64,000 nt of DNA. It comes from Geminicoccus sp036263595. GTDB taxonomy: Bacteria > Pseudomonadota > Alphaproteobacteria > Geminicoccales > Geminicoccaceae. Location: assembly GCF_036263595.1 (NCBI RefSeq), contig NZ_DATAGQ010000192.1:1-64000 (forward strand), written 5' to 3'. The notes below the pieces were generated by a model, which ran no database searches, was not told the origin of the DNA, and saw only the letters and a program-made list of their open reading frames with translations. The position numbers and the translations under genes are program-made. Below are positions 50,990 to 60,182 of the stretch, in pieces; within the stretch, counting starts at the first letter, position 1; the number at the start of each line of letters is the position of its first letter.

Positions 50990-53464
50990 TCAGGCCGAAG
51001 GATATTCCTGCGACTTGAACGTCAGGTGCCGCACCCCTTCCGGCGCATCGGCGATCTTCCGGATGTCGCCCCAGGTCTGCTTGTAGTTCGGGATGACGAA
51101 CTCGTTCACGCCGGCCGACACGACGTTGCCCTGCACGCCGCTGGGATAGCCGAACAGCATGAAGGCCTGCTTGGGCCTGGCCGACGGTGTCGGATAGACC
51201 ATGGCCTGCGTGGAGCCGTTGTCGTTGTAGATCTCCACGAGATCGCCTTGCCGCAGGGCCAGCTCCGCCATGTCCTGCGGGTTCATCTCGATGAACGCGT
51301 ACGGCCAGCGGTCCATGACGAGTTCGTTCTCCTTGTCGAGATAGCCGCTCTGCCAGACATGATTGGCGCGGCCATTGTTGATCAGGAAGGCGAACTTCTC
51401 CTTTTCCGCCTGCTTGCCGGCCGCCTGCAGGCCACGCCACTGCGCCTCCATGAACTGCGCCTTGCCGTCCGGCCGGTTGAACTTGCCGTCGGCAAACAGC
51501 CGCTTGGTGCCGATGATCCGCCCGCTTCCATCAGCGTCGAGGCCGACCGCCGGCTCCTGGAAGCCGTTCGTGCCCATGGCGCGCAGGCGCTCATAAGTGA
51601 CGAACTCGCCCCCCTTCTCGTGACCGTGGTAGCCGTCCATGAAGGCGTCTTCCTCGGTCTGCCAGTCGAAGCCCTTGAACCGGTCCGCCACCTCCGCCTT
51701 GCCCTGCTCGCGGAAGACGCGCTCCAGGTGGTTGGCGATCCGCGCCGCGATCAGGCAGTCCGGCATCGCCTGGCCGGGCGGGTCCATGTAGCGCTCGGTC
51801 AGGCGCATCCGGCGCTCGCCGTTCATCGAGGTGAGGTTCATCTCGCCGGAGGTGGCCGCGGGCAGGATGACATGCGCTGCCTCGCCGATCCTGGTCGGCA
51901 CGATGTCGACGTCGACCGAGAACAGGCCGCCCTGCCCGATCGCATCGGTGATCGCCTTCACCATGGCGGCGCGGTCGCCGTAGGGCACGGCGTTCATGGC
52001 ATCCTTCACGATGTCCGTGCGCTTCTTGTAGACGCGCTTGAACTCCATGGCGTTCAGCGTCGTCTTGTAATGGTCGCATCCCCAGACATGGTGGATGCCG
52101 CCCTTGCCCTCGATCAGCAGCTTGTCGACATAGGCGGCGGGCCGGCCAACATGGGCATCGGCGGGCCGCGAGTAGCCTTCCTGGTGACCGCCCATGCGCA
52201 CGCAGCCGCCGCCGGGCCGACCGATATTGCCGGTGGCCAGCGCCAGGTTCACCAGGGCGGCGTTGGTCCGATAGTTGTCGTTGCCCCAGATGAGGCCCTT
52301 CTCGTAGGCGAACATCGCGCGGCGGCGCGCCTGGTCCTCCTTTGGCTGGGCGATCCATTCCGCAGCCTTGACGATGTCCTCGGGCTTCAGCCCCGTGACC
52401 TGTGCCGCTTCCTCGATCAAGACCTTGTTGGCCGCGAGCGCCTGATCGAAATTGGTGGTCGACGCATCGATGAAGTCCCGGTCCAGCCACCCCTTCTCCG
52501 CGACATGGGTGAGCAGGGCGTTGAACAGGACGAGGTCGGTGCCGGGATTGATGGCCAGGTGCAGGACGTTCTCCTTCCCGGCCTCGACCTCGCAGGCATT
52601 GATCGTCACCGTCCGGCGCGGATCCACGAAGATGGCGCGGGCCGGCCCGACCGCTTCGTCGCCGAACTCGGCTTTCTTCTTGTCCAGCGAGCTGCCGCGC
52701 AGGTTCGGCACCCAGTGGTTCAGGAAATAGTTGGTCTGCGTCTCGAGCGCGTTCGTGCCGACGGCCACGATGGTGTCGGCAAGTTCGGCATCCTCGTAAC
52801 AATTGTTGAGTTCGCCCACGCCCATGTCGCGGGTCGCATGGACCTCCGAGTTATAGGCCGGGCGGTTGTGGATCCGGATGTTCTTCGCCTTCATGGCGCC
52901 GAAATAGAGCTTGCCGGTGCCCCAGGTGTTCTCGTAGCCGCCGCCGGCCCCACCATGGTCGAAGGCGGAGACGAACAGCCCGTCCTCGCCCTGCTGGTCG
53001 ATCACCGCCGCCGTCACCCTTGCGACCAGGTCGAGCGCATCGTCCCAGCTGGTGGGCTGAAGCTGGCCGTAGCGCCAGACCAGGGGGTCGGTCAGCCGTT
53101 GCAGCTGCGTGTTGCGCTGGCGCGAATAGCTCATCTCCGCGATGCGGGCGCCGCGGACCGAGCCCAGGCCCGAGTTCACCACGCAGTCCTTGTCCGGCTT
53201 GATCACGAGGTGAACGTCGCGGCCGTCCTGCTTGACAATGTTGTACATTGACGGCGCGTACCAGGCCGCGGTGTCCGCTTCCTGCTGCCTGGACAGATCC
53301 ACGCCAAACTTGTTCTCGCCGGGTGCCGTGCCGCCCTCGTAGCGGGCATCCCAGCTGTAGGCCTTGTAGCCGCAGCCGACGATGCAGTAGTGGCAGACGA
53401 CATTATGTTCCCTGGCATCGGCCGGGATGATCGGCAACCGGCCAATCTGGCGCTTGTAGGCCAT
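50990..53464 (-). CDS. aioA: arsenite oxidase large (molybdopterin) subunit
   Basis: Oxidises arsenite to arsenate in the periplasm and passes electrons through AioB to cytochrome c or another acceptor. The 824 residues match the family. The [3Fe-4S] motif C24-x2-C27-x3-C31 (CHYCIVGC) has no fourth Cys, as in other AioA. The family's RPAYNSEVHATRDMGVGELNN and MGGHQEGYSRP regions are intact. It has no signal peptide and is presumably exported with Tat-targeted AioB. It starts 15 bp after aioB. No cytochrome c or molybdenum-cofactor gene follows. Confidence 0.97.
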   Translation of the reverse strand: MAYKRQIGRLPIIPADAREHNVVCHYCIVGCGYKAYSWDARYEGGTAPGENKFGVDLSRQQEADTAAWYAPSMYNIVKQDGRDVHLVIKPDKDCVVNSGLGSVRGARIAEMSYSRQRNTQLQRLTDPLVWRYGQLQPTSWDDALDLVARVTAAVIDQQGEDGLFVSAFDHGGAGGGYENTWGTGKLYFGAMKAKNIRIHNRPAYNSEVHATRDMGVGELNNCYEDAELADTIVAVGTNALETQTNYFLNHWVPNLRGSSLDKKKAEFGDEAVGPARAIFVDPRRTVTINACEVEAGKENVLHLAINPGTDLVLFNALLTHVAEKGWLDRDFIDASTTNFDQALAANKVLIEEAAQVTGLKPEDIVKAAEWIAQPKEDQARRRAMFAYEKGLIWGNDNYRTNAALVNLALATGNIGRPGGGCVRMGGHQEGYSRPADAHVGRPAAYVDKLLIEGKGGIHHVWGCDHYKTTLNAMEFKRVYKKRTDIVKDAMNAVPYGDRAAMVKAITDAIGQGGLFSVDVDIVPTRIGEAAHVILPAATSGEMNLTSMNGERRMRLTERYMDPPGQAMPDCLIAARIANHLERVFREQGKAEVADRFKGFDWQTEEDAFMDGYHGHEKGGEFVTYERLRAMGTNGFQEPAVGLDADGSGRIIGTKRLFADGKFNRPDGKAQFMEAQWRGLQAAGKQAEKEKFAFLINNGRANHVWQSGYLDKENELVMDRWPYAFIEMNPQDMAELALRQGDLVEIYNDNGSTQAMVYPTPSARPKQAFMLFGYPSGVQGNVVSAGVNEFVIPNYKQTWGDIRKIADAPEGVRHLTFKSQEYPSA

Positions 53465-53479
53465 GTTCTTCCTCCCCTT

Positions 53480-54001
53480 TCAGAGAATGTTGGACAGCCG
53501 GCCGAACAGGAGCTCGTCCACGCCCTCGGCATAGATCTCGCCGGCGTCGTCGACGCGCAGCACGTATTGCGGGAGGTTCTGGGTCGCGTGCCCCCAGATC
53601 TGCTGCCCGCCCTTCTCGCAGTCGAAGCGGGAATAGTGGCCAGGACAGTTCAGCGTCCGGTCCGAGCCGTCATAGGTCATCGGGTAGCCCTTGTGCGGGC
53701 AGATGGTGGAGAAGCCGACAATGTCCCCATCGGGGCCGACGCCGCCCTGCACGCTCGTGCCGAGCTTGATCAAGACGCCCGGCGCCTCGGCGTCGGGATA
53801 GGCGACGTCCAGCGGCTCGTTGACCCGCAGATCCTTCACGTTGGCCAGCCGGTTGGCCGGATACCTGACCAGCGCTCCCCCTGTTGCGGCCTCTGCCTTG
53901 GCCGGAAGAACGGCTGCGGCGGCAGCACCGGCGGTCATGACCCCGGCCCCGCTCAGGAACCGACGGCGGCCGACCTCCACAAGGTTCTGGCACCTCTTCA
54001 T
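53480..54001 (-). CDS. aioB: arsenite oxidase small (Rieske) subunit
   Basis: The 173 residues have a Tat signal (GRRRFLSGAG, residues about 11-20; cleavage near AEA) and a Rieske domain with the [2Fe-2S] ligands in CPHKGYP and CPGHYSRFD. The two cysteines that form a disulfide in classical Rieske proteins are replaced by Tyr and Gly, as in alphaproteobacterial arsenite oxidases rather than the betaproteobacterial type. ATG 54001 is preceded by GGGAGGGG; the longer frame to 54025 is not needed. First gene after the sigma-54 promoter. Confidence 0.95.
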   Translation of the reverse strand: MKRCQNLVEVGRRRFLSGAGVMTAGAAAAAVLPAKAEAATGGALVRYPANRLANVKDLRVNEPLDVAYPDAEAPGVLIKLGTSVQGGVGPDGDIVGFSTICPHKGYPMTYDGSDRTLNCPGHYSRFDCEKGGQQIWGHATQNLPQYVLRVDDAGEIYAEGVDELLFGRLSNIL

Positions 54002-54049
54002 GTTCAACCCCTCCCCAATCACCATCCAGGTCTGGACGCAGAGGTGACT

Positions 54050-54065
54050 TGCAGGAGCCGTGCCG
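54050..54065 (-). promoter_or_regulatory. sigma-54 promoter of aioBA
   Basis: On the minus strand CGGCACGGCTCCTGCA matches the RpoN consensus (TGGCACG-N4-TTGCW) at 14 positions. The -24 GG and -12 GC are separated by the canonical 10 bp, and the site lies about 50 bp before aioB. AioR belongs to the NtrC class that activates sigma-54 holoenzyme, and aio operons are known RpoN targets. Confidence 0.82.
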
Positions 54066-54129
54066 GATGGGGTTGTAGAAGAAAATCAAAGGGCTATCCG
54101 AAACCCATCCTCGCAGGCCGGTGCTGTCC

Positions 54130-54145
54130 GTTCGGAAACCCGAAC
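54130..54145. promoter_or_regulatory. AioR upstream site 1 (inverted repeat)
   Basis: GTTCGG-AAAC-CCGAAC, a perfect 6+6 inverted repeat, centred about 80 bp upstream of the sigma-54 core. It shares both arms with the second site, a typical pattern for enhancer-binding activators. Confidence 0.65.
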
Positions 54146-54162
54146 ATGTTGCGGTGCCGTTG

Positions 54163-54178
54163 GTTCGGCATGCCGAAC
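54163..54178. promoter_or_regulatory. AioR upstream site 2 (inverted repeat)
   Basis: GTTCGG-CATG-CCGAAC, fully palindromic over 16 bp. Its centre is 33 bp (about three helical turns) from site 1, so two AioR dimers could bind on the same face. It lies 18 bp beyond the aioR stop. Confidence 0.65.
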
Positions 54179-54196
54179 GCGACGAGAGACGGCTGC

Positions 54197-55516
54197 TCAG
54201 TCGGCACCGAGATCCAGGCGGCGCATCTTCTCCCAGAGCGTCGTGCGGCCGATGCCGAGAAGCTTCGCCGCCGCCGCCACCTCGCCCCCTGTGGCTTCGA
54301 GCGCGCGCAGGATATGCCGCTTCTCCGCATCGGCACGCGCGTCCTCCAGGGAGCCGATCTGCTGTCCCGGGCCGGCAACCGGTCCCGCGGCCTCCGGGAA
54401 CAGGTCGCCCGGCATCATCCAGGGGCCGAGACCCAAGGCCACCGCGCGCTCCATGCGGTTGTGCAGCTCGCGCACGTTGCCGGGCCAGGCATGGGCGAGC
54501 GCCGCCTCCTGGGCCAGCGCGCTGATCCCTTTGAGCGAGCTGTCCATGCGTTCGGTCAGTGCAGCGAAGAAACGCGCCATCAGCCACACCACGTCCTCGG
54601 GACGCTCGCGCAAGGGCGGCATCCGGACGGTGACCACGTTGATGCGGTAGTAGAGGTCCTGCCGGAACCGCCCGGCCTGGACCAGGGCCGGGAAGTCGGC
54701 GCTGCTGGCCGTGATCAGCCTGCCGCGGAACGGCAGGGGCTGCTCGCCGCCCAGCCGGTGGAAGATCCGGTTCTCGACGACGCGCAGGAGCTTCGCCTGC
54801 AAGTCCGGACGCAGCTCCGCGATCTCGTCGAGGAACAGGACGCCGTCGGCGGCCCTCTCCGCATAGCCCAGGTGGCGCTGGACCGCGCCGGTGAAGGCTC
54901 CCCGCTCGTGCCCGAACAGCTCGCTCTCCATGAGATCGGCCGGGATGGCCGCGCAGTTGACGGCCATGAAGGGCTTCGACGCGTTGTCCGACACGGCGTG
55001 GAGGAAGCGGGCGGCCACGTCCTTGCCCGTGCCGGTCTCGCCGGTGATCAGGACCGGCGAGCCGATCCGCGCGACGCGCCGGAGCAGGCGCTCGACCTCC
55101 CGCATCGCGGCCGACGTCCCGAGTGCTGGTGCATGCTCGTCGGCACGGGACCTCATGAGATCGCCGAGGCGGACCAGGAAGTCCGCCATCTCGAACGGCT
55201 TGGTGACGTAGTCGGCCGCGCCGGACCGCATCAGGCGGACGGCCTGGTCGATGTCGGCGTGGCCGGTGATGAAGAGGAAGGGCGGAGCATCCGGCGTGCG
55301 GGCCACCTGCCGGAACAGCGTCTCGCCGTCCAGGTCCGGCAGGCGGATGTCGCAGACCACGGCCTGGACATGGGCACCCGGCAGCGCGCTGGCCGCCTCC
55401 TGCCCTGTCTGCCACCAGCAGACGGCGATCCCTTCCAGCGCCAGGCGCTGGACGAGGCTCTCGCCCATGATCGGGTCGTCCTCGACCAGACCGATCCGGG
55501 GTGCGTCAGGCGACAA
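54197..55516 (-). CDS. aioR: arsenite-responsive NtrC-type response regulator
   Basis: The 439 residues contain an N-terminal receiver with phospho-acceptor Asp56 in CDIRLPDLDG, a central AAA+ domain with GETGTGKD and the sigma-54-contacting GAFTGA, and a C-terminal Fis-type HTH (GGEVAAAAKLLGIGRTTLWEKMRRL). The start is TTG 55516, 11 bp inside aioS, giving coupled translation. It activates aioBA from the sites at 54130-54178. Confidence 0.95.
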   Translation of the reverse strand: MSPDAPRIGLVEDDPIMGESLVQRLALEGIAVCWWQTGQEAASALPGAHVQAVVCDIRLPDLDGETLFRQVARTPDAPPFLFITGHADIDQAVRLMRSGAADYVTKPFEMADFLVRLGDLMRSRADEHAPALGTSAAMREVERLLRRVARIGSPVLITGETGTGKDVAARFLHAVSDNASKPFMAVNCAAIPADLMESELFGHERGAFTGAVQRHLGYAERAADGVLFLDEIAELRPDLQAKLLRVVENRIFHRLGGEQPLPFRGRLITASSADFPALVQAGRFRQDLYYRINVVTVRMPPLRERPEDVVWLMARFFAALTERMDSSLKGISALAQEAALAHAWPGNVRELHNRMERAVALGLGPWMMPGDLFPEAAGPVAGPGQQIGSLEDARADAEKRHILRALEATGGEVAAAAKLLGIGRTTLWEKMRRLDLGAD

Positions 55517-56960
55517 GCGGCAGTTCCTCGGCTTTGGCGAACGGGACGGTCAGGCGCACGACCGTGCCACCTTCGAGGGGGCGCTCCACCTCGATGGTGC
55601 CGCCCAGGTCGGCGACGATCCGGCTCGTGGTCCAAAGGCCGAGGCCGCCTCCATCGGCCAACGGCGCCGCGGGCACGGCGCCGGCCAGGACATTCGCCCC
55701 CTCCTCGGGCAGGCCGGCACCGCGATCGGTGACCGTGACGATCAGGTTCGCGCCGACCGGACGGGCCGAGAGCAAGATCCCGGCACCCGCCGGCGAGGCG
55801 GCAAGCGCGTTGAGCAGCACGTTCAGGATCGCCTGGCGGACGGGCGTGCTTGGGAGCGGCATGCTGCCCACGATCTCGTTGGTGATCGAGATCCTGACGG
55901 CCTTGCGGCGGGCCTCGGGCATGATCAGCAGTTGCAGATCGTCGATGTCCGCCGCCGTCAGGTCGCGTGGCCTCCGGTCGGTCCGGTACACCGCCAGCGT
56001 CGTGCGCACGATGTCCCGGATCCCGACCAGGCCACGATCGAGCAGGCCGATGGCGTTGCCTCGGACGCTGGCGTGGTGGCCATGGGACTTGAGGGTGGCG
56101 AGCGCGTTGAAGAGCCCGCCCAGCGGATTGTTGATTTCGTGGGCGAGCGAGGAGGTGAGCCGCCCCAGGCTCACCAGCCGCTCCTCCTCCGCGAGTTTCC
56201 TCGCCAGCGCCTCGCGCTCGTCCATCGATTGGACCAGGGCATTGTAGGCGCCGAACAGCCGGCCGAACTCGCCGGGGTGGCGGGCGACGACCTCGGCAGC
56301 GATCGGCGCCGCCTGCGCAGACCGGGCCTTGGCCAGATGCTCGGTCAGGATCCGTACCGGCCGCATCATCCGCGCCACCAGGAGCCAGCCGCCCGCAGCG
56401 AGAAGGAGCGTCAGGGCACCGTTCGTGGCGGCGAGCTTCAGGATCACCTTCCGTCGTTCGGCGGCGAGGTGACTCGTGTCGAAGGCGGCATGGATGACGC
56501 CGATGGTCCGGCCAGGATAGGAAAGCTTGCGCAAGGCGCTTGCCGCATCCGCGCCGGCCTGGAAGCTGAAGCTGCGGTCAGGCGAGGCCTGCGCCTGCTG
56601 ACGTGTGCCGAACGTCGAGCCCAGGGGGTGCCGCCGCGGATCGGACGCTGCCAGCACCAGACCCTCGGCATCGGTCACAACCGTCTCGGTCGGCCGCAGG
56701 CCCCTGTGCAGTTCCTGTGCACGCTCGACGGCCTCGAAGATCTCCCAGATGTCCTCCCGCAGGATTGACGGTGCGACGGCGGACGGCAGCCCGTCCAGGT
56801 AGCTCTGGGCCAGGTCGCGCAGATGCCGCTCCTGCGTGTCGGCAAGCCCGGCCAGCACCCGCTCGGAGAGGAGCAGCCCGACCAGCACCATGAGGGCTGC
56901 TACCGCGAGAGGGACCTTCACCATGATTGGCCAGGAGCGGGGATCGGGGTGCATCGGCAT
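55506..56960 (-). CDS. aioS: arsenite-sensing sensor histidine kinase
   Basis: The 484-residue membrane kinase has a first membrane helix at about residues 13-33, a periplasmic sensory part (about 35-180), a second helix near 195-220 and a HAMP-like region. The H-box is SSLAHEINNP, and the HATPase domain includes the N-box NVLLNALAASPAG and the G-box GGGLGLWTTSRIV. The start is ATG 56960 (4 bp after the aioX stop) or ATG 56954; a frame open to 57002 would overlap aioX. It receives the arsenite signal from AioX. Confidence 0.92.
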   Translation of the reverse strand: MPMHPDPRSWPIMVKVPLAVAALMVLVGLLLSERVLAGLADTQERHLRDLAQSYLDGLPSAVAPSILREDIWEIFEAVERAQELHRGLRPTETVVTDAEGLVLAASDPRRHPLGSTFGTRQQAQASPDRSFSFQAGADAASALRKLSYPGRTIGVIHAAFDTSHLAAERRKVILKLAATNGALTLLLAAGGWLLVARMMRPVRILTEHLAKARSAQAAPIAAEVVARHPGEFGRLFGAYNALVQSMDEREALARKLAEEERLVSLGRLTSSLAHEINNPLGGLFNALATLKSHGHHASVRGNAIGLLDRGLVGIRDIVRTTLAVYRTDRRPRDLTAADIDDLQLLIMPEARRKAVRISITNEIVGSMPLPSTPVRQAILNVLLNALAASPAGAGILLSARPVGANLIVTVTDRGAGLPEEGANVLAGAVPAAPLADGGGLGLWTTSRIVADLGGTIEVERPLEGGTVVRLTVPFAKAEELPLVA

Positions 56961-56964
56961 CACC

Positions 56965-57849
56965 TCACCCGGCCTGAGCGACAAGGGCGACATTGGCCGC
57001 AATCGTGTCGAACAAAGCCGGCTCTCCTGCCGCGAATCCGTCGAGCCTCAGCAAGCGGAGGACCGCCTGGCCCTCCGGCACGCCGTTCATCTCCAGCAGC
57101 GCCTTGGTCAGGCTGGACAGGCGGCGTTCGTCCACGGGCACGCGCGGAGCTGCGATCGGGGGAAAACCCAGCCACTCCGAGCGATGGAGCACCCGCGTGC
57201 GCGCTGTCAGCGCCGGCTCGAGTTCCGCCACGACCTCGTAGACATAGCCATCAACCGATCCGGAGGATGCGAGGCCGCTGGCCACCGCGCGGATGACGTT
57301 GCGGTGGCCATAGGTAAAGAACGACCGCGCGAAGAATCCATCCGGCCGCATTCCCTGGCGGGCCAGCAGGGCGATGGTGGACAGAAAGCCGGAATTGGAA
57401 TCCGGATCCGAGCACGCATGGATATCCCCGCGAAGATCCGCGAAGTCCCGGGTTGTTCGGTCACGGTCGACGATGACATAGGACTGGTAGAGCGGCGCGG
57501 CCCGCCACAAGGGCACCGCGACGAGCCGAAGCTCGGCCCGATGCGCTACGAACGGGTAGCCGCAGATCCAGGCCGCATCGAGCTGGCCGGAAGTCAGAAG
57601 GGTCGTGATCTCCTGGTAGGTCCGCCGCGTGACCAGGATGACGGGAAGGCCGGTTCGATGCTCGAGATAGAGCTGCAGCCGCGCCAGAAGCTCCAGATCC
57701 GAGGTCAGGAACACCGGCGTCAGGCCGAACCGCAGCGGCGCCTCGCTCCCGCCACTTCCCGCCTGGGCCAGACCGGGGATGATCGAAGCCGAGGCGGCCA
57801 GACCCAGCACGCAGCGCCGGCCGATCCGCGCGTCGGCAGATGATGTCAT
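56965..57849 (-). CDS. aioX: periplasmic As(III)-binding protein
   Basis: The 294 residues comprise a signal peptide (to about residue 30) and a PhnD-like binding fold. AioX presents As(III) to AioS. The fold motifs LDAAWICGYPFVAHRAE (Cys96) and DIHACSDPDSNSG (Cys146) hold the only mature cysteines and are candidates for the thiolate ligand known to be essential in AioX. First gene of aioXSR, divergent from a phosphonate-type importer. Confidence 0.94.
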   Translation of the reverse strand: MTSSADARIGRRCVLGLAASASIIPGLAQAGSGGSEAPLRFGLTPVFLTSDLELLARLQLYLEHRTGLPVILVTRRTYQEITTLLTSGQLDAAWICGYPFVAHRAELRLVAVPLWRAAPLYQSYVIVDRDRTTRDFADLRGDIHACSDPDSNSGFLSTIALLARQGMRPDGFFARSFFTYGHRNVIRAVASGLASSGSVDGYVYEVVAELEPALTARTRVLHRSEWLGFPPIAAPRVPVDERRLSSLTKALLEMNGVPEGQAVLRLLRLDGFAAGEPALFDTIAANVALVAQAG

Positions 57850-58034
57850 CGGCCTCCCAGCCTCGATCTGTTCTTATTTGACACTGTAGCGCTACCCGGG
57901 GGCCAAGGGAACCGATGGCCTGCGGCACCTTCATGGGCCGCCTCCGGCCGTAGCGGATCTGTCATCAGACGATAGCGGAGCGACGGTAGCGTGCGCGCGC
58001 TGCCGGTCATTTGGCAGGAAGTCGGGAGGTTCTC

Positions 58035-59048
58035 ATGCTCGGTCGGTCGATGTTCGCCGCCATTCTTGTCTCGATGGGCGCCATGACGGCGCAGGCCGCG
58101 GAACTCACGGTCTATACCGCCGCGGAAGCAGATCAGCTCAAGGAGTACAAGGCGGCGTTCGAGGCGGCCAATCCCGACATCACGCTGCGCTGGGTACGCG
58201 ATTCGACCGGCATCATCACGGCCAAGCTGCTGGCGGAGAAGGCGAACCCGCAGGCCGACGTCGTGTTCGCGCTGGCGGCGACATCGCTCATGCTGCTGGC
58301 CGAGGAAGACATGCTGGTGCCCTATGCGCCAACTGGCCTTGCCGACATCAAGCCGCTGATGCGCGACCCCGCCGATCCGCCGAGCTGGGTCGGCTCCGCC
58401 GTCTGGGCGTCCGCCATCTGCTTCAACACGGTGGAGGCCGAGGCCAAGGGCCTGCCGGTGCCGGCTTCGTGGGAGGACCTGGCGGACCCGGCCTACAAGG
58501 GCCAGGTCGCCATGCCGAACCCGGCCTCGTCGGGCACGGGCTTCCTGATGGTGTCGGCCTGGCTCCAGCAGATGGGCGAGGAGAAGGGCTGGGCATTCAT
58601 GGACAGGCTGAACGAGAATATCGCCAGCTACACCCATTCAGGGTCCAAGCCCTGCCGCCAGGCAGGTGCTGGCGAATATGCGATTGGCCTGTCCTTCGAG
58701 TACCGCGCCAACAGGACGATCGGCGACGGTGCACCGATCCGGGCGATCCTGCCGGCCGACGGGCTCGGCTGGGACATGGAGGCCACCGCATTGATCAAGG
58801 GCACCGACCAGCCGGACGCCGCCAGGAAGCTCGCCGACTGGGCCACCTCGCCCGAGGCCAACCAGATCTATGCGAAGAGCTTCGCGGTGGTTGCGAAGAA
58901 CGGTGTCCAGCCGTCGCTCGAGCACATCCAGGGCGATGTCGAGAAGCTGCTGATCAAGAACGACTTTGCCTGGGCGGCCGCGAACCGGGACCGCATCCTT
59001 GCCGAGTGGAGCAGGCGCTACGACAGCAAGTCGGAACCGAAGTCATAG
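58035..59048 (+). CDS. phnS: putative 2-aminoethylphosphonate ABC transporter binding protein
   Basis: The 337-residue type II binding protein has a signal peptide (to about residue 22) and the AELTVYTAAEADQLKEYKAAF start, KANPQADVVFALAATS and an ASSGTGFLM loop, like Fe3+/AEP-type binding proteins. The following genes have the AEP-transporter pattern. ATG 58035 has GGGAGGT upstream. Divergent from aioX; whether it serves AEP, phosphate or arsenate-like oxyanions is undetermined. Confidence 0.82.
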   Translation: MLGRSMFAAILVSMGAMTAQAAELTVYTAAEADQLKEYKAAFEAANPDITLRWVRDSTGIITAKLLAEKANPQADVVFALAATSLMLLAEEDMLVPYAPTGLADIKPLMRDPADPPSWVGSAVWASAICFNTVEAEAKGLPVPASWEDLADPAYKGQVAMPNPASSGTGFLMVSAWLQQMGEEKGWAFMDRLNENIASYTHSGSKPCRQAGAGEYAIGLSFEYRANRTIGDGAPIRAILPADGLGWDMEATALIKGTDQPDAARKLADWATSPEANQIYAKSFAVVAKNGVQPSLEHIQGDVEKLLIKNDFAWAAANRDRILAEWSRRYDSKSEPKS

Positions 59049-59066
59049 GCGGACCAGCCCCGCATT

Positions 59067-60161
59067 ATGGCAGCCGCCCCGCCGGCCGAGCCCTACCTGG
59101 TCATTCGAAACGTCACCAAGGAGTTCGGATCCTACCGGGCGCTCGACAACATCAGCCTCGACATCGAGGCTGGTGACTTCGTCTCGTTCCTGGGTCCCTC
59201 GGGTTGCGGCAAGACCACCTTGCTGCGAGCCATCTCTGGCCTTGACGTCCAGACCACCGGCACGATCCGGCAGGCCGGCCGCGACATCTCCAACCTGCCG
59301 GTCTCCCAGCGCGACTTCGGCATCGTCTTCCAGTCCTACGCCCTGTTTCCGAACCTCTCGATCCGCGGCAACGTCGCCTACGGCCTGGTCTCCACCGGAC
59401 GTCCCCGCGCCGAAACCGACCGGCGCGTGAAGGAACTGCTCGACCTGGTGGGGCTCGCCGATCAGATCGACAAGTACCCGGCCCAGCTCTCCGGCGGACA
59501 GCAGCAGCGGGTAGCATTGGCGCGCGCCCTGGCCCTCTCGCCGGGCCTGCTCCTGCTCGACGAGCCACTCTCGGCGCTGGATGCGCGGGTGCGTGCGCGG
59601 CTGCGCGGCGAGATTCGTGACCTGCAGACCCGCCTGGGCATCACCACGATCATGGTGACGCACGACCAGGAAGAGGCGCTGACCATGAGCGACCGGATCG
59701 TCGTCATGAGCAAGGGCCGCATCGAGCAGGTCGGCACGCCCGACGAGATCTACGCGCGGCCGGCCACGCCGTTCGTCGCGGACTTCGTCGGCCGAATGAA
59801 CTTCCTCAAGGGCCGGCTGGCGGCAACGGCGCAAATCGAGGTGCAGGGTGCCGTTTTCCAGATCGCCGAGCCGATGCCGTTCGCGCCGGGCACCGAAGTC
59901 ACGGTCTGCATCCGGCCCGAAGACGTCGTCGTCCGCCAGATCGACGGCTCCACCCTCAATGCCGTCGATGTGCAGGTCGGCGTGATGGAGTTCATCGGCA
60001 ATCACTTCGCGACGTCGCTGCATGTGACCGGCACCAGCCTCGGCTTCTCCGCCGACCTGTCCATGAATGACGTGCGCGATCTCGGGATCGCGCCGGGCAT
60101 CGCGATCCGGGCGAGCCTGCCGCCCGACCGGCTGCGCGTCTTCGCCAGCCCGCCGGTCTAG
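59067..60161 (+). CDS. phnT: putative 2-aminoethylphosphonate ABC transporter ATPase
   Basis: The 364 residues include Walker A GPSGCGKTT at about residues 48-56, the Q-loop FQSYALFPNL, the signature LSGGQQQR, Walker B LLLDEPLSALDA and a C-terminal TOBE domain (RPEDVVVR). The start is 18 bp after the binding-protein stop and 22 bp lie before the permease. Its family is shared with Fe3+ and polyamine importers, so the substrate rests on the permease. Confidence 0.86.
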   Translation: MAAAPPAEPYLVIRNVTKEFGSYRALDNISLDIEAGDFVSFLGPSGCGKTTLLRAISGLDVQTTGTIRQAGRDISNLPVSQRDFGIVFQSYALFPNLSIRGNVAYGLVSTGRPRAETDRRVKELLDLVGLADQIDKYPAQLSGGQQQRVALARALALSPGLLLLDEPLSALDARVRARLRGEIRDLQTRLGITTIMVTHDQEEALTMSDRIVVMSKGRIEQVGTPDEIYARPATPFVADFVGRMNFLKGRLAATAQIEVQGAVFQIAEPMPFAPGTEVTVCIRPEDVVVRQIDGSTLNAVDVQVGVMEFIGNHFATSLHVTGTSLGFSADLSMNDVRDLGIAPGIAIRASLPPDRLRVFASPPV

Positions 60162-60182
60162 CAGCCAAGGGAGGCGCTCCTG

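Noticed and set aside
51026..53251. A 741-codon open frame on the plus strand opposite aioA
   Set aside because: AioA is unmistakable on the other strand; the antisense translation is His/Arg/Asp-rich with no domain.
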